Of a stretch of 35,219 nt of DNA, positions 22,651-31,779 are shown piece after piece. This DNA comes from Ilumatobacteraceae bacterium (GTDB lineage Bacteria > Actinomycetota > Acidimicrobiia > Acidimicrobiales > Ilumatobacteraceae), in the NCBI GenBank assembly GCA_009694565.1, contig SHUR01000006.1, forward strand, positions 1 to 35,219, written 5' to 3'. The stretch's first letter is position 1. Every line of letters starts with the position of its first letter. Under the pieces are notes generated by a model. That model did not search any database. It was not told where the DNA came from and saw only the letters and a program-made list of their open reading frames with translations. Both the position numbers and the translations under genes were made by a program.

Positions 22651-23997
22651 ATGAAACGGGTAGCGGTTTTTGGTCTGGCCCTTGCTGGAGCAGCAGCAGC
22701 GCGTGCCTTGGCGGCGCGAGGCATCGAAGTGGTTCTCTCAGATGATGTGATCATCGACGAACATCGTCATCTCGCGCGTGAGCTTGGCTGCACAATTGTT
22801 CCTGTGGCTACTCAGTCCGATGTTGTTGCTTTTCTTAACGGCGTTGATGTGTTAATTCCTGCACCGGGCGTGGCACCACTTCACCGTGTCGTCGTTGAGG
22901 CACTCGCGCGTGACATATCTGTTCGTACTGAAATTGATATTGCATACGAATGGGAACAGCAGAGAAGTGGTGGACCTCGGCCTATTCTCGGAGTCACGGG
23001 TACAGACGGTAAGACAACAACCACAATGATTACCGCAGCGTTGTTGCGTGGCGGTGGGCGTTCGGTCGGTGAGGTGGGGAACACTGACCTTCCGTTTATG
23101 GCGGCTGTTGACCTACCATTTGATGCTTTTGTTGTGGAGTGTTCAAGTTTTCGATTGCAATTCACAGACGTTTTTCGCTGTGACGCGTCGGTATGGCTCA
23201 ATCTGGCGCCTGACCATCTTGATTGGCACGGTTCAATTGAAAAATACACTGAGGCAAAGCGTCGACTATGGGCATATTCAAGAAATAGCGACGTAGTGAT
23301 CGCTCCTACAGACAATGACGTGATTCTTAAATCAGCCCGTGCAACGCCAGCACGTTGTGTCACCTTTGGACTTGATGCAGGCGACTACATGGTGTCGTCG
23401 GGATCTTTGATGAGTCCGCACGGAGTCATCTGCTCGGTTGATGAATTATGGCGTGCACTTCCGCATGACATTACTAACTCGCTGGCTGCTGCGGCATTGG
23501 TCATCGAATCTGGGTTAAGTGTTGTGGGGGATGTAGCAGCGCCACTACACAATTTTGAATCAGCACATCACCGCATTGAACTCGTCGGCCATTTCGATGG
23601 GTCAGCATGGTACGACGACTCCAAGGCAACGAGTCCTCACGCAGCACTCACCGCTATACGGTCTTTTGAGCACATCGTGTTGATAGCTGGAGGCCGCAAC
23701 AAGGATTTAGATCTGACACAGATGGCTACAGAACCCAAACGAATGGCCGGAGTTGTTGCAATCGGGGATGACGCTGGCGCAATACGACAGGCTTTTGAAG
23801 GAGTGTGCGTCGTGAGTGATGCCACGTCAATGGATGAAGCGGTTGCTCTTGCACACGGCATGGCGAAGAATGGCGCAACGGTTTTATTGTCTCCCGGGTG
23901 TACTAGTTATGACTGGTACAACAATTACAACGAACGTGGTGACGACTTTCAAGACAAGGTACGAAAGTACTTCAACCGAACAGAATCGAGTTCATAA
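22651..23997 (+). CDS. murD: UDP-MurNAc-L-alanine:D-glutamate ligase
   Basis: A 448-residue Mur ligase adding D-glutamate to UDP-MurNAc-L-Ala. The N-terminal domain begins KRVAVFGLALAGAAAARALAARG, the ATP loop is GVTGTDGKTTT (about 115-125), WLNLAPDHLDWHG lies in the central domain, and LIAGGRNKDLD and LLSPGCTSYDWYNNYNERGDDF mark the C-terminal domain (SPACASFDxFxxFxxRGxxF in most homologs). ATG 22651 is preferred to TTG 22636, which overlaps mraY. The stop overlaps the ftsW ATG by one base. Confidence 0.95.
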   Translation: MKRVAVFGLALAGAAAARALAARGIEVVLSDDVIIDEHRHLARELGCTIVPVATQSDVVAFLNGVDVLIPAPGVAPLHRVVVEALARDISVRTEIDIAYEWEQQRSGGPRPILGVTGTDGKTTTTMITAALLRGGGRSVGEVGNTDLPFMAAVDLPFDAFVVECSSFRLQFTDVFRCDASVWLNLAPDHLDWHGSIEKYTEAKRRLWAYSRNSDVVIAPTDNDVILKSARATPARCVTFGLDAGDYMVSSGSLMSPHGVICSVDELWRALPHDITNSLAAAALVIESGLSVVGDVAAPLHNFESAHHRIELVGHFDGSAWYDDSKATSPHAALTAIRSFEHIVLIAGGRNKDLDLTQMATEPKRMAGVVAIGDDAGAIRQAFEGVCVVSDATSMDEAVALAHGMAKNGATVLLSPGCTSYDWYNNYNERGDDFQDKVRKYFNRTESSS

Positions 23998-25193
23998 TGG
24001 CCACAGATAAACGAACTGCCCCAACTCTCAAGGAACGCCGACTTGCAACCCTTCGCCGAACCGGAGTTGCTGATCGTCATCGTGTTGCATTGGAGAAACC
24101 GTCTGCCGCATTCTTCTGGATCCTCATCATTGTCATTTCGTTTGTCATGTTGGGTCTGGTCATGGTGTTGTCGTCATCTTCAGTAACAAACTTGCACTCT
24201 GGTGGGTCAGCGTGGGAAATGCTTCAACGCCAATTGATTTGGGCAGCCTTGGGAGCATTTGCGATGTGGGCGGCGTACGAGCTGCCGTACGAAACTTGGC
24301 GTAATCCTCGACTACTAATGCCGGTAGTTCTAACAGTGGCGGGTTTGAACGCCGCAGTGATTTTGAAGGGCGCTTGGTTGAATGGTGCACGCGCATGGCT
24401 AGACATTGGTCCGTTCCGAATGCAGCCTTCTGAATTCATGAAAATCGCTGTGGTTCTTTTCTGCGCAAACTTGCTGTCGCATCGACATCGTTCGGTTCAG
24501 ATCACGAGCATTGTGTTGTGGCCCATGATTGCAGCATTGACAGTCAGTGCAGGATTGTGCGCCTTTCAAAAGGATTTCGGTGGAAGTTTGATTTTTGGTG
24601 GCGTCGTGCTTGCCATGATGTTTATCGCTGGGCTTCCACTGCGACAGTTAGCTGCAACTACAGTAAGTGTTGCGATTCTCGGAGTTTTCGTACTTAAGTT
24701 TGCAAGCAACGCCAGTGCGCGAATGCTTGCCTTTATGCATCTTGATGCCACAAAAGAAGACAGTGGATATCAGGTGTATCAGTCACTATTGAGCATTGCG
24801 AACGGCGGCTGGTCGGGTACTGGAATCGGATCTGGCACTAGTAAATGGGGTTACGTGCCCCTTGCTTACAGCGATTTTATTTTCTCAGTCATCGCAGAAG
24901 AGCTGGGGATTTTTGGTTCATTGATGGTCATTGGCGGATTTTTAGCATTGGTCATCTTCGGCTTGCAGGTTGCACTGTCAGCGCCAGATACCCACGGCGC
25001 ATTTATTGCAGGAGGTATATCTGCATGGTTCGGCGTTCAGGCATTAGTCAATGTCGGCGGAGTAGTGGGCGCACTGCCGATGACAGGATTAACTCTTCCT
25101 TTCTTGTCGTACGGCGGCTCTTCTCTGATCGCTTCGATGGCAGCGGCAGGATTATTGTTGAACGTGGCTCGAGATGTAAAGACTTCGCATTAA
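23997..25193 (+). CDS. ftsW: Septal peptidoglycan glycosyltransferase FtsW (SEDS family)
   Basis: A 398-residue polytopic protein polymerising lipid II at the septum together with FtsI. After a basic cytoplasmic tail (1-38) come about ten helices. Signature segments are GARAWLDIGPFRMQPSEFMKIAVV, QKDFGGSLIFG, FSVIAEELGIFGSL and NVGGVVGALPMTGLTLPFLSYGGSSLIASM near the C-terminus. RodA is a relative, but the dcw position argues for FtsW. Start ATG overlaps the murD stop (TAATG). Confidence 0.95.
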   Translation: MATDKRTAPTLKERRLATLRRTGVADRHRVALEKPSAAFFWILIIVISFVMLGLVMVLSSSSVTNLHSGGSAWEMLQRQLIWAALGAFAMWAAYELPYETWRNPRLLMPVVLTVAGLNAAVILKGAWLNGARAWLDIGPFRMQPSEFMKIAVVLFCANLLSHRHRSVQITSIVLWPMIAALTVSAGLCAFQKDFGGSLIFGGVVLAMMFIAGLPLRQLAATTVSVAILGVFVLKFASNASARMLAFMHLDATKEDSGYQVYQSLLSIANGGWSGTGIGSGTSKWGYVPLAYSDFIFSVIAEELGIFGSLMVIGGFLALVIFGLQVALSAPDTHGAFIAGGISAWFGVQALVNVGGVVGALPMTGLTLPFLSYGGSSLIASMAAAGLLLNVARDVKTSH

Positions 25194-25195
25194 CC

Positions 25196-26326
25196 GTGGT
25201 GTACGCAGTCGTAACCGGTGGCGGAACAAGTGGCCATGTCATTCCGGCGATAGCAATTTGTGAGTTACTCGTTGAAGCTGGTCATCCAGTGTCCGATATT
25301 CGCTACGTGGGTTCTCGGCGGGGCGTTGAGCAAGAGTTGATGCGATCGTTTGAAGTTGCTGCTGAATATCTTCCAATCTCTGGATTACAGCGTTCGTGGA
25401 CCATTCGGGGCATGGCACGAAATGTTTTGCTCCCGTGGCGCTTATTACGAAGCCGGATTCTTGCTCGTGGGCTCCTTAAATTGTGGAGCCCCGGCGTTGT
25501 GGTCTCGGTTGGTGGATATGCGAGCGAACCAATGTCGCGGGCAGCTCTTGCAGCACATGTGCCATTGGTATGTGTGAGTTACGACAGGATTCCTGGTTTG
25601 GCGACTCGTCGTCAAGCTAAACGAGCCACAATTTCTGCAGTTGCGTTTGAGGGTAGCTCTCTTCCTCGCTCGGTATTGACGGGTGCGCCAGTTCGTGAAC
25701 AATTACGCGGATTAGATGTCTCTGCTTCCCGCGCACTGTCGCGTTCCATGCTCGGTATTTCTCTGGACGCACGCATGGTAGTTGTAATGGGTGGGTCTTT
25801 AGGTTCTGGTGTGTTGAATTCGATGGTTGCTGATCTGTTACTTGAAATGGCAGGAACTCAATCGGTTGTTTACCACATATGCGGTCAGCGCTTTGCACGT
25901 GATTCCATGCCGCACATACCCGCGGGGGTGCAATATGTGCGCGTTGGCTACGAAGACCGAATGGCAGATGTCTACAGCGCACTCGATGTCTTAGTTTCAC
26001 GAGCAGGCGCAAGTTCAGTAGCTGAAATCGCCACAGTTGGTGTTGCTGCAGTTTTGATTCCGTGGCCTGATGCAGCAGATGGGCACCAAGAACTCAATGC
26101 CAGATGGTTGACAGATGCCGGAGCAGGAATTCTCATGGATGATGCGGCGTGTGTTGACGGGCGGGCGGTGGCTCAGGTCACTCAATTGTTGGCAGATAGT
26201 GATCGTGTGTCAATAATGGCCCGCACTGCTTATCAATTAGGTGCCATACATCGAAGCACAGCATTAGTTAAAGCAATCGAGGGGGCCGCTCACGCGACCG
26301 TCGCGCGTGGAACAATGGACGACTAA
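25196..26326 (+). CDS. murG: MurG, UDP-GlcNAc transferase (lipid II synthesis), divergent
   Basis: Adds GlcNAc to lipid I at the inner membrane face. With GTG 25196 (or 25199) the protein has 376 residues; a longer frame back to 24845 overlaps ftsW and is not homologous. The N-terminal glycine loop is VTGGGTSGHVIPAIAI (GGTGGH in most homologs), and the C-terminal donor site VSRAGASSVAEIATVG and GHQELNARWLTDAGAG is well kept. The usual HEQN segment before PGL is replaced by SYDR (128-131), and GGSQG reads GGSLG. Context between ftsW and murC supports MurG in spite of these changes. Confidence 0.93.
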   Translation: MVYAVVTGGGTSGHVIPAIAICELLVEAGHPVSDIRYVGSRRGVEQELMRSFEVAAEYLPISGLQRSWTIRGMARNVLLPWRLLRSRILARGLLKLWSPGVVVSVGGYASEPMSRAALAAHVPLVCVSYDRIPGLATRRQAKRATISAVAFEGSSLPRSVLTGAPVREQLRGLDVSASRALSRSMLGISLDARMVVVMGGSLGSGVLNSMVADLLLEMAGTQSVVYHICGQRFARDSMPHIPAGVQYVRVGYEDRMADVYSALDVLVSRAGASSVAEIATVGVAAVLIPWPDAADGHQELNARWLTDAGAGILMDDAACVDGRAVAQVTQLLADSDRVSIMARTAYQLGAIHRSTALVKAIEGAAHATVARGTMDD

Positions 26327-27732
26327 TGAACGTCTCTCGTCGAACCGCTGAACCGCTCATTGGGCTCAATGTGCCTATTCGATGTCACGTCGTTGGCATT
26401 GGGGGTCCTGGCATGAGCGCAATCGCTCGCTTGTTGATTGAAATGGGTCATGAGGTGACAGGCTCAGACCTGCACGAATCAGCGGCCATTGATGATCTTC
26501 GTCAGCGCGGCGCAGAAATTTCTATTGGCCATCACGAGGCAGCCGTCCACGGTGCTGATGTCGTTACATACTCGACGGCAATTCCTTCTGCCAATGTTGA
26601 ATTGGTAGAGGCGCTGCACGGTGGAATACCAACTCTTCATAGGTCTGGAATATTGGCATCGTTATGCGCTGTCACAAATGCTGTTGGCATTGCCGGTACC
26701 CATGGAAAGACAACTACTACAGCGCTCGTCACTGCGATGACTACGGCTGGTGGTCTGCATCCCTCGTCGATAATCGGTGCGGATGTTCTCGGCGGTAATG
26801 AGACTGTCCACGGGGACGGTTCACTTCTCATAATTGAGGCAGATGAAAGTGATGGGACTCTTGATGTTCTTCCATTGACATCTCTCGTGGTGACCAATAT
26901 TGATATTGATCATCTTGACTATTTTGTAACGTTCGAAGCTATTAAGGAATGTTTCGCTGATGCAATCGAGCGTGCTCGCGGAGTTGTAGTGCTGAATGCA
27001 GATGATGCAGGGTCCGCTGATCTTGTGAGGGCACTTGGTCGAGATATTCGTGTGACAACTTTCGGACGGTCAGAGAATGCAACGGTCCGCATTATGTCAG
27101 TTGAGCAAAACAGTGGAGGCACATTGGTTGAAGTATGTGTCGCCGACCAGACGTACGGGTGTGCATTAAATTCACGCGGTGAACATAATGTTTTGAATTT
27201 TGCTGCTGCTCTTGCGGTGGCAATTCGTCTTGGTGTCGACCCGTCTGTCGCGTGTACGGCAGCTGCGGCTTTTCGTGGCGTCGCCCGTCGGTTCACCGAA
27301 CGTGGTGATTTCCGTGGATCGTTATTAATTGACGACTATGCGCATTTGCCTGCCGAGATTTCCACCACAATTGATGCAGTGCGTTCACACCCAGCATTGA
27401 CGGGTCGTGTGATTGCAGTGTTTCAACCGAATCGATACCACCGCATCGCCACGATGGCTGATTCGTATGCCGATTGTTTTGTGCAGGCAGATCGAATTGT
27501 GATTACTGACGTATATGCATCAGGTACTCAGAAGATAGACGGAGTCACAGGAGAGTTGGTGGTCGATGCCATTCGTCGTGCACATCTAAAAGCTGATGTG
27601 GTGTGGGCGCCGTCGCGCACTGACACGGTGGCTGCCGTTGAGTCATGGATCTCCCCTGGCGACATCTGCATCTCGATGGGTTGTGGCGATATTGAATCAT
27701 TTCCTGATGATTTGCGAGGAGTGGCGAAATGA
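26326..27732 (+). CDS. murC: UDP-MurNAc:L-alanine ligase
   Basis: A 468-residue Mur ligase for the first stem-peptide step. The N-terminal Rossmann motif is VVGIGGPGMSAIARLL (22-37), the ATP loop GIAGTHGKTTT (121-131), EADESDGT and VTNIDIDHLDYF mark the central domain, and DDYAHLPAEI and FQPNRYHRI the C-terminal domain. It is shifted behind murG, the common order in Gram-positive and actinobacterial clusters. It overlaps murG by one base and murB by four. Confidence 0.96.
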   Translation: MNVSRRTAEPLIGLNVPIRCHVVGIGGPGMSAIARLLIEMGHEVTGSDLHESAAIDDLRQRGAEISIGHHEAAVHGADVVTYSTAIPSANVELVEALHGGIPTLHRSGILASLCAVTNAVGIAGTHGKTTTTALVTAMTTAGGLHPSSIIGADVLGGNETVHGDGSLLIIEADESDGTLDVLPLTSLVVTNIDIDHLDYFVTFEAIKECFADAIERARGVVVLNADDAGSADLVRALGRDIRVTTFGRSENATVRIMSVEQNSGGTLVEVCVADQTYGCALNSRGEHNVLNFAAALAVAIRLGVDPSVACTAAAAFRGVARRFTERGDFRGSLLIDDYAHLPAEISTTIDAVRSHPALTGRVIAVFQPNRYHRIATMADSYADCFVQADRIVITDVYASGTQKIDGVTGELVVDAIRRAHLKADVVWAPSRTDTVAAVESWISPGDICISMGCGDIESFPDDLRGVAK

Positions 27733-28745
27733 CCACAGGTGCGCTCATTGCTGAGATGGCTGCAGTTGGTCTTGATGTTCATGGTGATAGGGCCCTTGCC
27801 CCACTCACCACGTATGGAGTCGGCGGTAACGGCGCATGTGTTGTCAAGGTGTCGTCGTCAGAACAAGTAATCGCAGTTTCTGAGGTCTTGCGTCGTCATC
27901 CAGGAGTAGAAACTCTGGTGATGGGTCGCGGGAGCAATATTCTTATTGCAGACCAAGGTTTCGATGGCGTTGTCGTTGTAATGTCGCCGTCAAGTGGCGA
28001 AAATGCAGTCACCGTTGACGGTGACATTGTGGAAGCTGGTGGTGCAATGTTGATGCCAGTGTTGGCCCGTCGATCTGTCGGTGCTGGGCGTGGTGGTCTT
28101 GAATGGTGTGTCGGAATTCCTGGCACTGTTGGTGGCGCAGTCCGAATGAACGCGGGCGGTCATGGAGCCGATATGGCTTCTTCTGTGGTTGATGCCACAG
28201 TGTTATCTCTTGGTAGTGGACAACTCATGCGTGTGTCCGCAGAACAACTCGGTTTCTATTTTCGCGGTTCGGCATTGTCAAGCAATCATGTAGTGCTGAC
28301 GGTTCGAATGAGAACTGCAGTTCAAGAGGCAGCCAGCGGTACAGCCGAAATAAACGCAGTTGTCGGATGGCGGCGCGAGCATCAACCAGGCGGCCGCAAC
28401 GCCGGCTCGGTATTTGTCAATCCTGGTGCAGGTGATGAGAGTGCTGGTGCTCTGATTGATGCATCGGGGCTTCGTGGTTTCACAATTGGTGCGGTGAGTG
28501 TTTCAGAAAAGCATGCAAATTTTATTCAAGCGGGAGAAGGGTCGACTGCAGCTGATATTGCTGCGGTGATGGCACATGTGCAAAGTACTGTAGATCGCGT
28601 TCATGGCATTCGTATCTACAGCGAGGTGTGTCTAGTCGGATTCTCTGCAGACCTTATGACTCGTTTCTCCCATCCCTCTCACTCTTCTGCGCGGCACGTT
28701 GCAGCCAAAGAGCACTTGCAAAGTCTCCTTGGAGACAACGTATGA
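27729..28745 (+). CDS. murB: UDP-N-acetylenolpyruvoylglucosamine reductase
   Basis: A 338-residue FAD enzyme reducing UDP-GlcNAc-enolpyruvate to UDP-MurNAc with NADPH. FAD motifs are TTYGVGGNGACVV (27-39), MGRGSNILI (65-73) and GIPGTVGGAVRMNAGGHG (129-146). The catalytic serine is Ser227 in NAGSVFVNP, and the acid Glu299 lies in YSEVCLVG. KHANFIQ also matches. It overlaps murC and ftsQ by four bases each. Confidence 0.95.
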   Translation: MTTGALIAEMAAVGLDVHGDRALAPLTTYGVGGNGACVVKVSSSEQVIAVSEVLRRHPGVETLVMGRGSNILIADQGFDGVVVVMSPSSGENAVTVDGDIVEAGGAMLMPVLARRSVGAGRGGLEWCVGIPGTVGGAVRMNAGGHGADMASSVVDATVLSLGSGQLMRVSAEQLGFYFRGSALSSNHVVLTVRMRTAVQEAASGTAEINAVVGWRREHQPGGRNAGSVFVNPGAGDESAGALIDASGLRGFTIGAVSVSEKHANFIQAGEGSTAADIAAVMAHVQSTVDRVHGIRIYSEVCLVGFSADLMTRFSHPSHSSARHVAAKEHLQSLLGDNV

Positions 28746-29875
28746 CAGATTCAGATAACACAAGTTCCAAAGATCGGCTAGAGGAAATCTCTGTCACCGA
28801 AGTGTCTGATCAAGTCCTACAAGAGTTGTCGGGTCTCTTTGGCAGTCGCGAATCCGAGATGGTGGTGGAACCAGATGGGATCATCGAACCAAGCGGGGCC
28901 TCTGTGACGGACATTGTTGGCTCTGCCAACGCTGTGCCTGAGAACGACACACCACGTAACTTTGATTTGCCAGATGCAGAGAACATAGTCATTATCGACC
29001 CAAGTGTTGAGGAGATTCTTCGGTTAGAACTAATTGATCCGTTACTCAATGGAATGGCTGAAGACACTGGCACTTTGGTGGTAATCGATGACGACCTAGA
29101 CCGAGTTGTCATTGTTGATGACGACAGGCCAGACCCAACCTTCGAAGAGAGACAACGACGTTCGCGACGACGTGAACGCTTGCAAAAGGTCAAGTGGTTG
29201 AAACTTGCTGGTGCGATTGCCGCATCTGTAGTTGTGGTGATTGCAGTTCTGGCCTCACCAATTTTTGCTATCCGGTCAGTGACCGTAGAAGGAAATGTCT
29301 ACACGTCCAAAGAGGTTCTTGTATCGGTGACAAAAACGTTGAAGGGTGCGTCAGTATTCACCGTGGATACCCACCGGGCACGCGAGTTGTTGCTCGCAGA
29401 TTCGTGGGTGTCTGACGTGCGGATCACCACCCGTTTCCCGGGCAAGGCACTTGTAGAAATCGCAGAAAGAGTGCCCATCGTTTGGTACGTCGGAGATGAT
29501 CAGAAGGCGCGCATCGTGGACGCACGAGGTCACGTCATCGCAGTACTTGCTGGTTGGCCGACAAAGTACCTGCGTGTAGCGGGTGTCGGTCCATCACTTG
29601 AGGCAGGCGCTGTGGCCGACGATGTCTACAGGGCTGCGGCGCAACTTGTGTTGGCATTGCCTGACGAACTTCGACCATTGGTGAAATCACTTGAGGTCAG
29701 TGGGGGTGGGGAGCTCGCAATGACTCTTGCAGGCGGGACCCTCGTTCGTTTCGGGCCACCCAATGACTTGCAGAGCAAATTGGTCGCAGTCGTTGTGCTC
29801 TTACGGCGTCAGAATCCATCGACCTTGGCAGTTATTGACGTTTCAACGGGTGAACCGACCGTCCAGGTCCGCTAA
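28742..29875 (+). CDS. ftsQ: Cell division protein FtsQ (DivIB) with long acidic N-terminal tail
   Basis: A 377-residue bitopic division protein. ATG 28742 overlaps the murB stop by 4 bases and is preferred to an upstream start at 28628. Residues 1-133 are strikingly acidic (about 36 Asp/Glu against 7 Lys/Arg, with runs DDDLD and DDDRPD), then a basic patch RQRRSRRRER (about 137-146) and a membrane helix at 154-175. The POTRA domain follows (FAIRSVTVEGNVYTSKEVL and onward), then the FtsQ/DivIB domain with RFPGKALVEIAERVPIVWY. It bridges early and late division proteins. Confidence 0.92.
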   Translation: MTDSDNTSSKDRLEEISVTEVSDQVLQELSGLFGSRESEMVVEPDGIIEPSGASVTDIVGSANAVPENDTPRNFDLPDAENIVIIDPSVEEILRLELIDPLLNGMAEDTGTLVVIDDDLDRVVIVDDDRPDPTFEERQRRSRRRERLQKVKWLKLAGAIAASVVVVIAVLASPIFAIRSVTVEGNVYTSKEVLVSVTKTLKGASVFTVDTHRARELLLADSWVSDVRITTRFPGKALVEIAERVPIVWYVGDDQKARIVDARGHVIAVLAGWPTKYLRVAGVGPSLEAGAVADDVYRAAAQLVLALPDELRPLVKSLEVSGGGELAMTLAGGTLVRFGPPNDLQSKLVAVVVLLRRQNPSTLAVIDVSTGEPTVQVR

Positions 29876-29898
29876 ACGATTGCCCGAAACGGGGATTG

Positions 29899-29964
29899 CC
29901 ACATATATCGCTCGTGATGTGGGAAACTTAAGAAACTCAGTCCTTACGGACTCCTTACTGGAGG
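29899..29964 (+). promoter_or_regulatory. Structured leader of ftsZ
   Basis: The 99-base ftsQ-ftsZ gap can form three short hairpins: CCACAT (29899-29904) with ATGTGG (29917-29922); AGTCC (29939-29943) with GGACT (29948-29952); and CTCC (29951-29954) with GGAG (29960-29963). The last hides the ribosome site GGAGG (29960-29964) and shares bases with the second, so the two exclude each other. A faint promoter (TTGCCC 29880-29885, TATATC 29904-29909) may also lie here. Stems are short, so chance is possible. Confidence 0.35.
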
Positions 29965-29974
29965 TAAATGGTCG

Positions 29975-31078
29975 ATGGCCGGTGCACCACAGAATTATCT
30001 CGCCGTTATAAAGGTGATTGGTATTGGCGGAGGTGGCGTTAACGCTGTCAATCGCATGATCGATGCTGGTCTTCGAGGTGTTGAATTTGTCGCAATTAAC
30101 ACAGACGCGCAAGCCCTTCTTATGAGCGATGCTGATGTCAAACTTGATATCGGCCGCGACCTCACTCGTGGTCTTGGCGCAGGCTCCGATCCTGACGTTG
30201 GTCGCGCAGCAGCCGAAACGCATCGTGAGGAAATTGAAGAACTCATTAACGGTTCGGACATGGTTTTCATTACCGCAGGTGAAGGTGGGGGTACCGGAAC
30301 AGGTGCTGCTCCAGTTATCGCGGAAATTGCGAAGTCTCTCGGCGCTCTCACTATCGGTGTTGTAACTCGTCCGTTCCAATTCGAAGGTCGTCGTCGTGCT
30401 GTTCAGGCAGATAACGGAATTCAGCGTCTAAAGGAAAAAGTTGACACTTTGATTATTATTCCGAATGATCGACTTCTCACCGTTGCGAATGACAAAACAT
30501 CACTGGTCAATGCCTTCAAGATGGCAGATGAGATTTTATTGCAAGGTGTAGCAGGTATTACAAACCTCATTACGACTCCTGGCCTCATCAACACGGACTT
30601 CGCAGACGTCAAGATGATTCTCACTAGCGCAGGCTCTGCTCTGATGGGAATTGGTATCGCCAGTGGAGACAATCGTGCAGTTGTTGCAGCAAAAGATGCG
30701 ATTTCGAGCCCAATGCTCGAGGCAGCTATTGATGGTGCACGCGGCATTTTGCTTAATATCACTGGTCCATCCAGCATGGGTCTTTTCGAAGTGAACGCTG
30801 CAGCCGAAGTGGTTCACGGTGTTGCACATCAAGATGCAAACATTATTTTCGGAACTGTTATCGACGATGAAATGGGTGATGAAATTAAGGTCACTGTTAT
30901 TGCGGCAGGTTTCGAACGTTGGGATGCAGGTTCAAGTGGGTCATCCATTGGTACTCGCACATCTACTCGTCCAGCTGATGCGCGACCTTCCACGAGCAAC
31001 GTGCGTGACATTTTCTCTGACAGCGATCCGTTGTCAGACGATGACGATGATTTCGACGTTCCATCTTTCTTGAAATAG
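29975..31078 (+). CDS. ftsZ: Cell division protein FtsZ
   Basis: A 367-residue tubulin-like GTPase forming the division ring. [18 protein letters not shown] (12-29) and the tubulin signature GGGTGTG (104-110) bind GTP; the T7 synergy region is [12 protein letters not shown] short linker leads to the acidic tail [13 protein letters not shown], whose end is the conserved peptide bound by SepF and other partners. Since actinobacteria lack FtsA, SepF encoded just downstream is the likely membrane anchor. The ribosome site GGAGG lies ten bases before ATG 29975. It is the first gene of the cluster's second part, set off by a 99-base gap. Confidence 0.98.
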   Translation: MAGAPQNYLAVIKVIGIGGGGVNAVNRMIDAGLRGVEFVAINTDAQALLMSDADVKLDIGRDLTRGLGAGSDPDVGRAAAETHREEIEELINGSDMVFITAGEGGGTGTGAAPVIAEIAKSLGALTIGVVTRPFQFEGRRRAVQADNGIQRLKEKVDTLIIIPNDRLLTVANDKTSLVNAFKMADEILLQGVAGITNLITTPGLINTDFADVKMILTSAGSALMGIGIASGDNRAVVAAKDAISSPMLEAAIDGARGILLNITGPSSMGLFEVNAAAEVVHGVAHQDANIIFGTVIDDEMGDEIKVTVIAAGFERWDAGSSGSSIGTRTSTRPADARPSTSNVRDIFSDSDPLSDDDDDFDVPSFLK

Positions 31079-31088
31079 AAGTTCACCC

Positions 31089-31742
31089 ATGATCGACGCC
31101 AACGCGGTGGCCGATCGCGTGGCACAGGTGCGCTCGGTTATCAGCAATGCTGGCGGGACCGATGTCTCGCTTGTTGCCGTCACAAAATCATTCGGAATCG
31201 ATGCTCTTCGCGCTGCATTAGCAGCTGAATGTGATGCAGTGGGTGAGAACTACGCCCAAGAGTTACTGGAAAAAACTGCAGAAGGTATGCCTCTGATTGA
31301 TGTCCACTTCATCGGAGCACTGCAGTCAAACAAAGTGCGGTCGCTCGCAGGGCACATTGCATTGTGGCAGTCCGTTGACAGGGAATCAGTTGTTGACGAA
31401 TTGGGACGCAGGGCTTCGGGTGCGTCTATTTTGATTCAGGTCGACACGACAGGGGAGCCCTCTAAAGGCGGGGTGACACCTGCTCAACTAGGAGCACTGA
31501 GATCGCGAGCTGAGTCTCGTGGTCTCATTGTGAAGGGGTTGATGACAATTGGTCCGACGGACGGGACACGGCAGGAATGTGAAAAATCCTTTGGTATGTT
31601 GCGCCATTTGGTCAATGAACAAGGCTTATCAGTCTGCTCCATGGGCATGTCGGCTGACTATCCAATTGCTGTTGCATGTGGTTCCACAATGGTCAGGGTT
31701 GGAAGTGGGCTTTTTGGTGACCGAGAACGTGTCACTCACTAG
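31089..31742 (+). CDS. YggS/PROSC-family pyridoxal phosphate homeostasis protein
   Basis: A 217-residue alanine-racemase-fold PLP-binding protein. The PLP lysine is Lys33 in LVAVTKSF, and GENYAQELLEK, DVHFIGALQSNKV, GLMTIGP, LSMGMSADYPIAV-like (CSMGMSADYPIAV) and STMVRVGSGLFG are all family motifs. It buffers free PLP and has no known catalytic role. This gene commonly lies between ftsZ and sepF in Gram-positive bacteria; here it follows ftsZ by ten bases, with no pgeF (yfiH) in between. Confidence 0.94.
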   Translation: MIDANAVADRVAQVRSVISNAGGTDVSLVAVTKSFGIDALRAALAAECDAVGENYAQELLEKTAEGMPLIDVHFIGALQSNKVRSLAGHIALWQSVDRESVVDELGRRASGASILIQVDTTGEPSKGGVTPAQLGALRSRAESRGLIVKGLMTIGPTDGTRQECEKSFGMLRHLVNEQGLSVCSMGMSADYPIAVACGSTMVRVGSGLFGDRERVTH

Positions 31743-31779
31743 CCGTGTCCCACATCTGCTATTCGAAGTGCATTAGCCT

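Noticed and set aside
24845-25195. N-terminal extension of murG
   Set aside because: The extension overlaps ftsW in another frame, has no family similarity, and a GTG just after the ftsW stop gives the normal MurG N-terminus.
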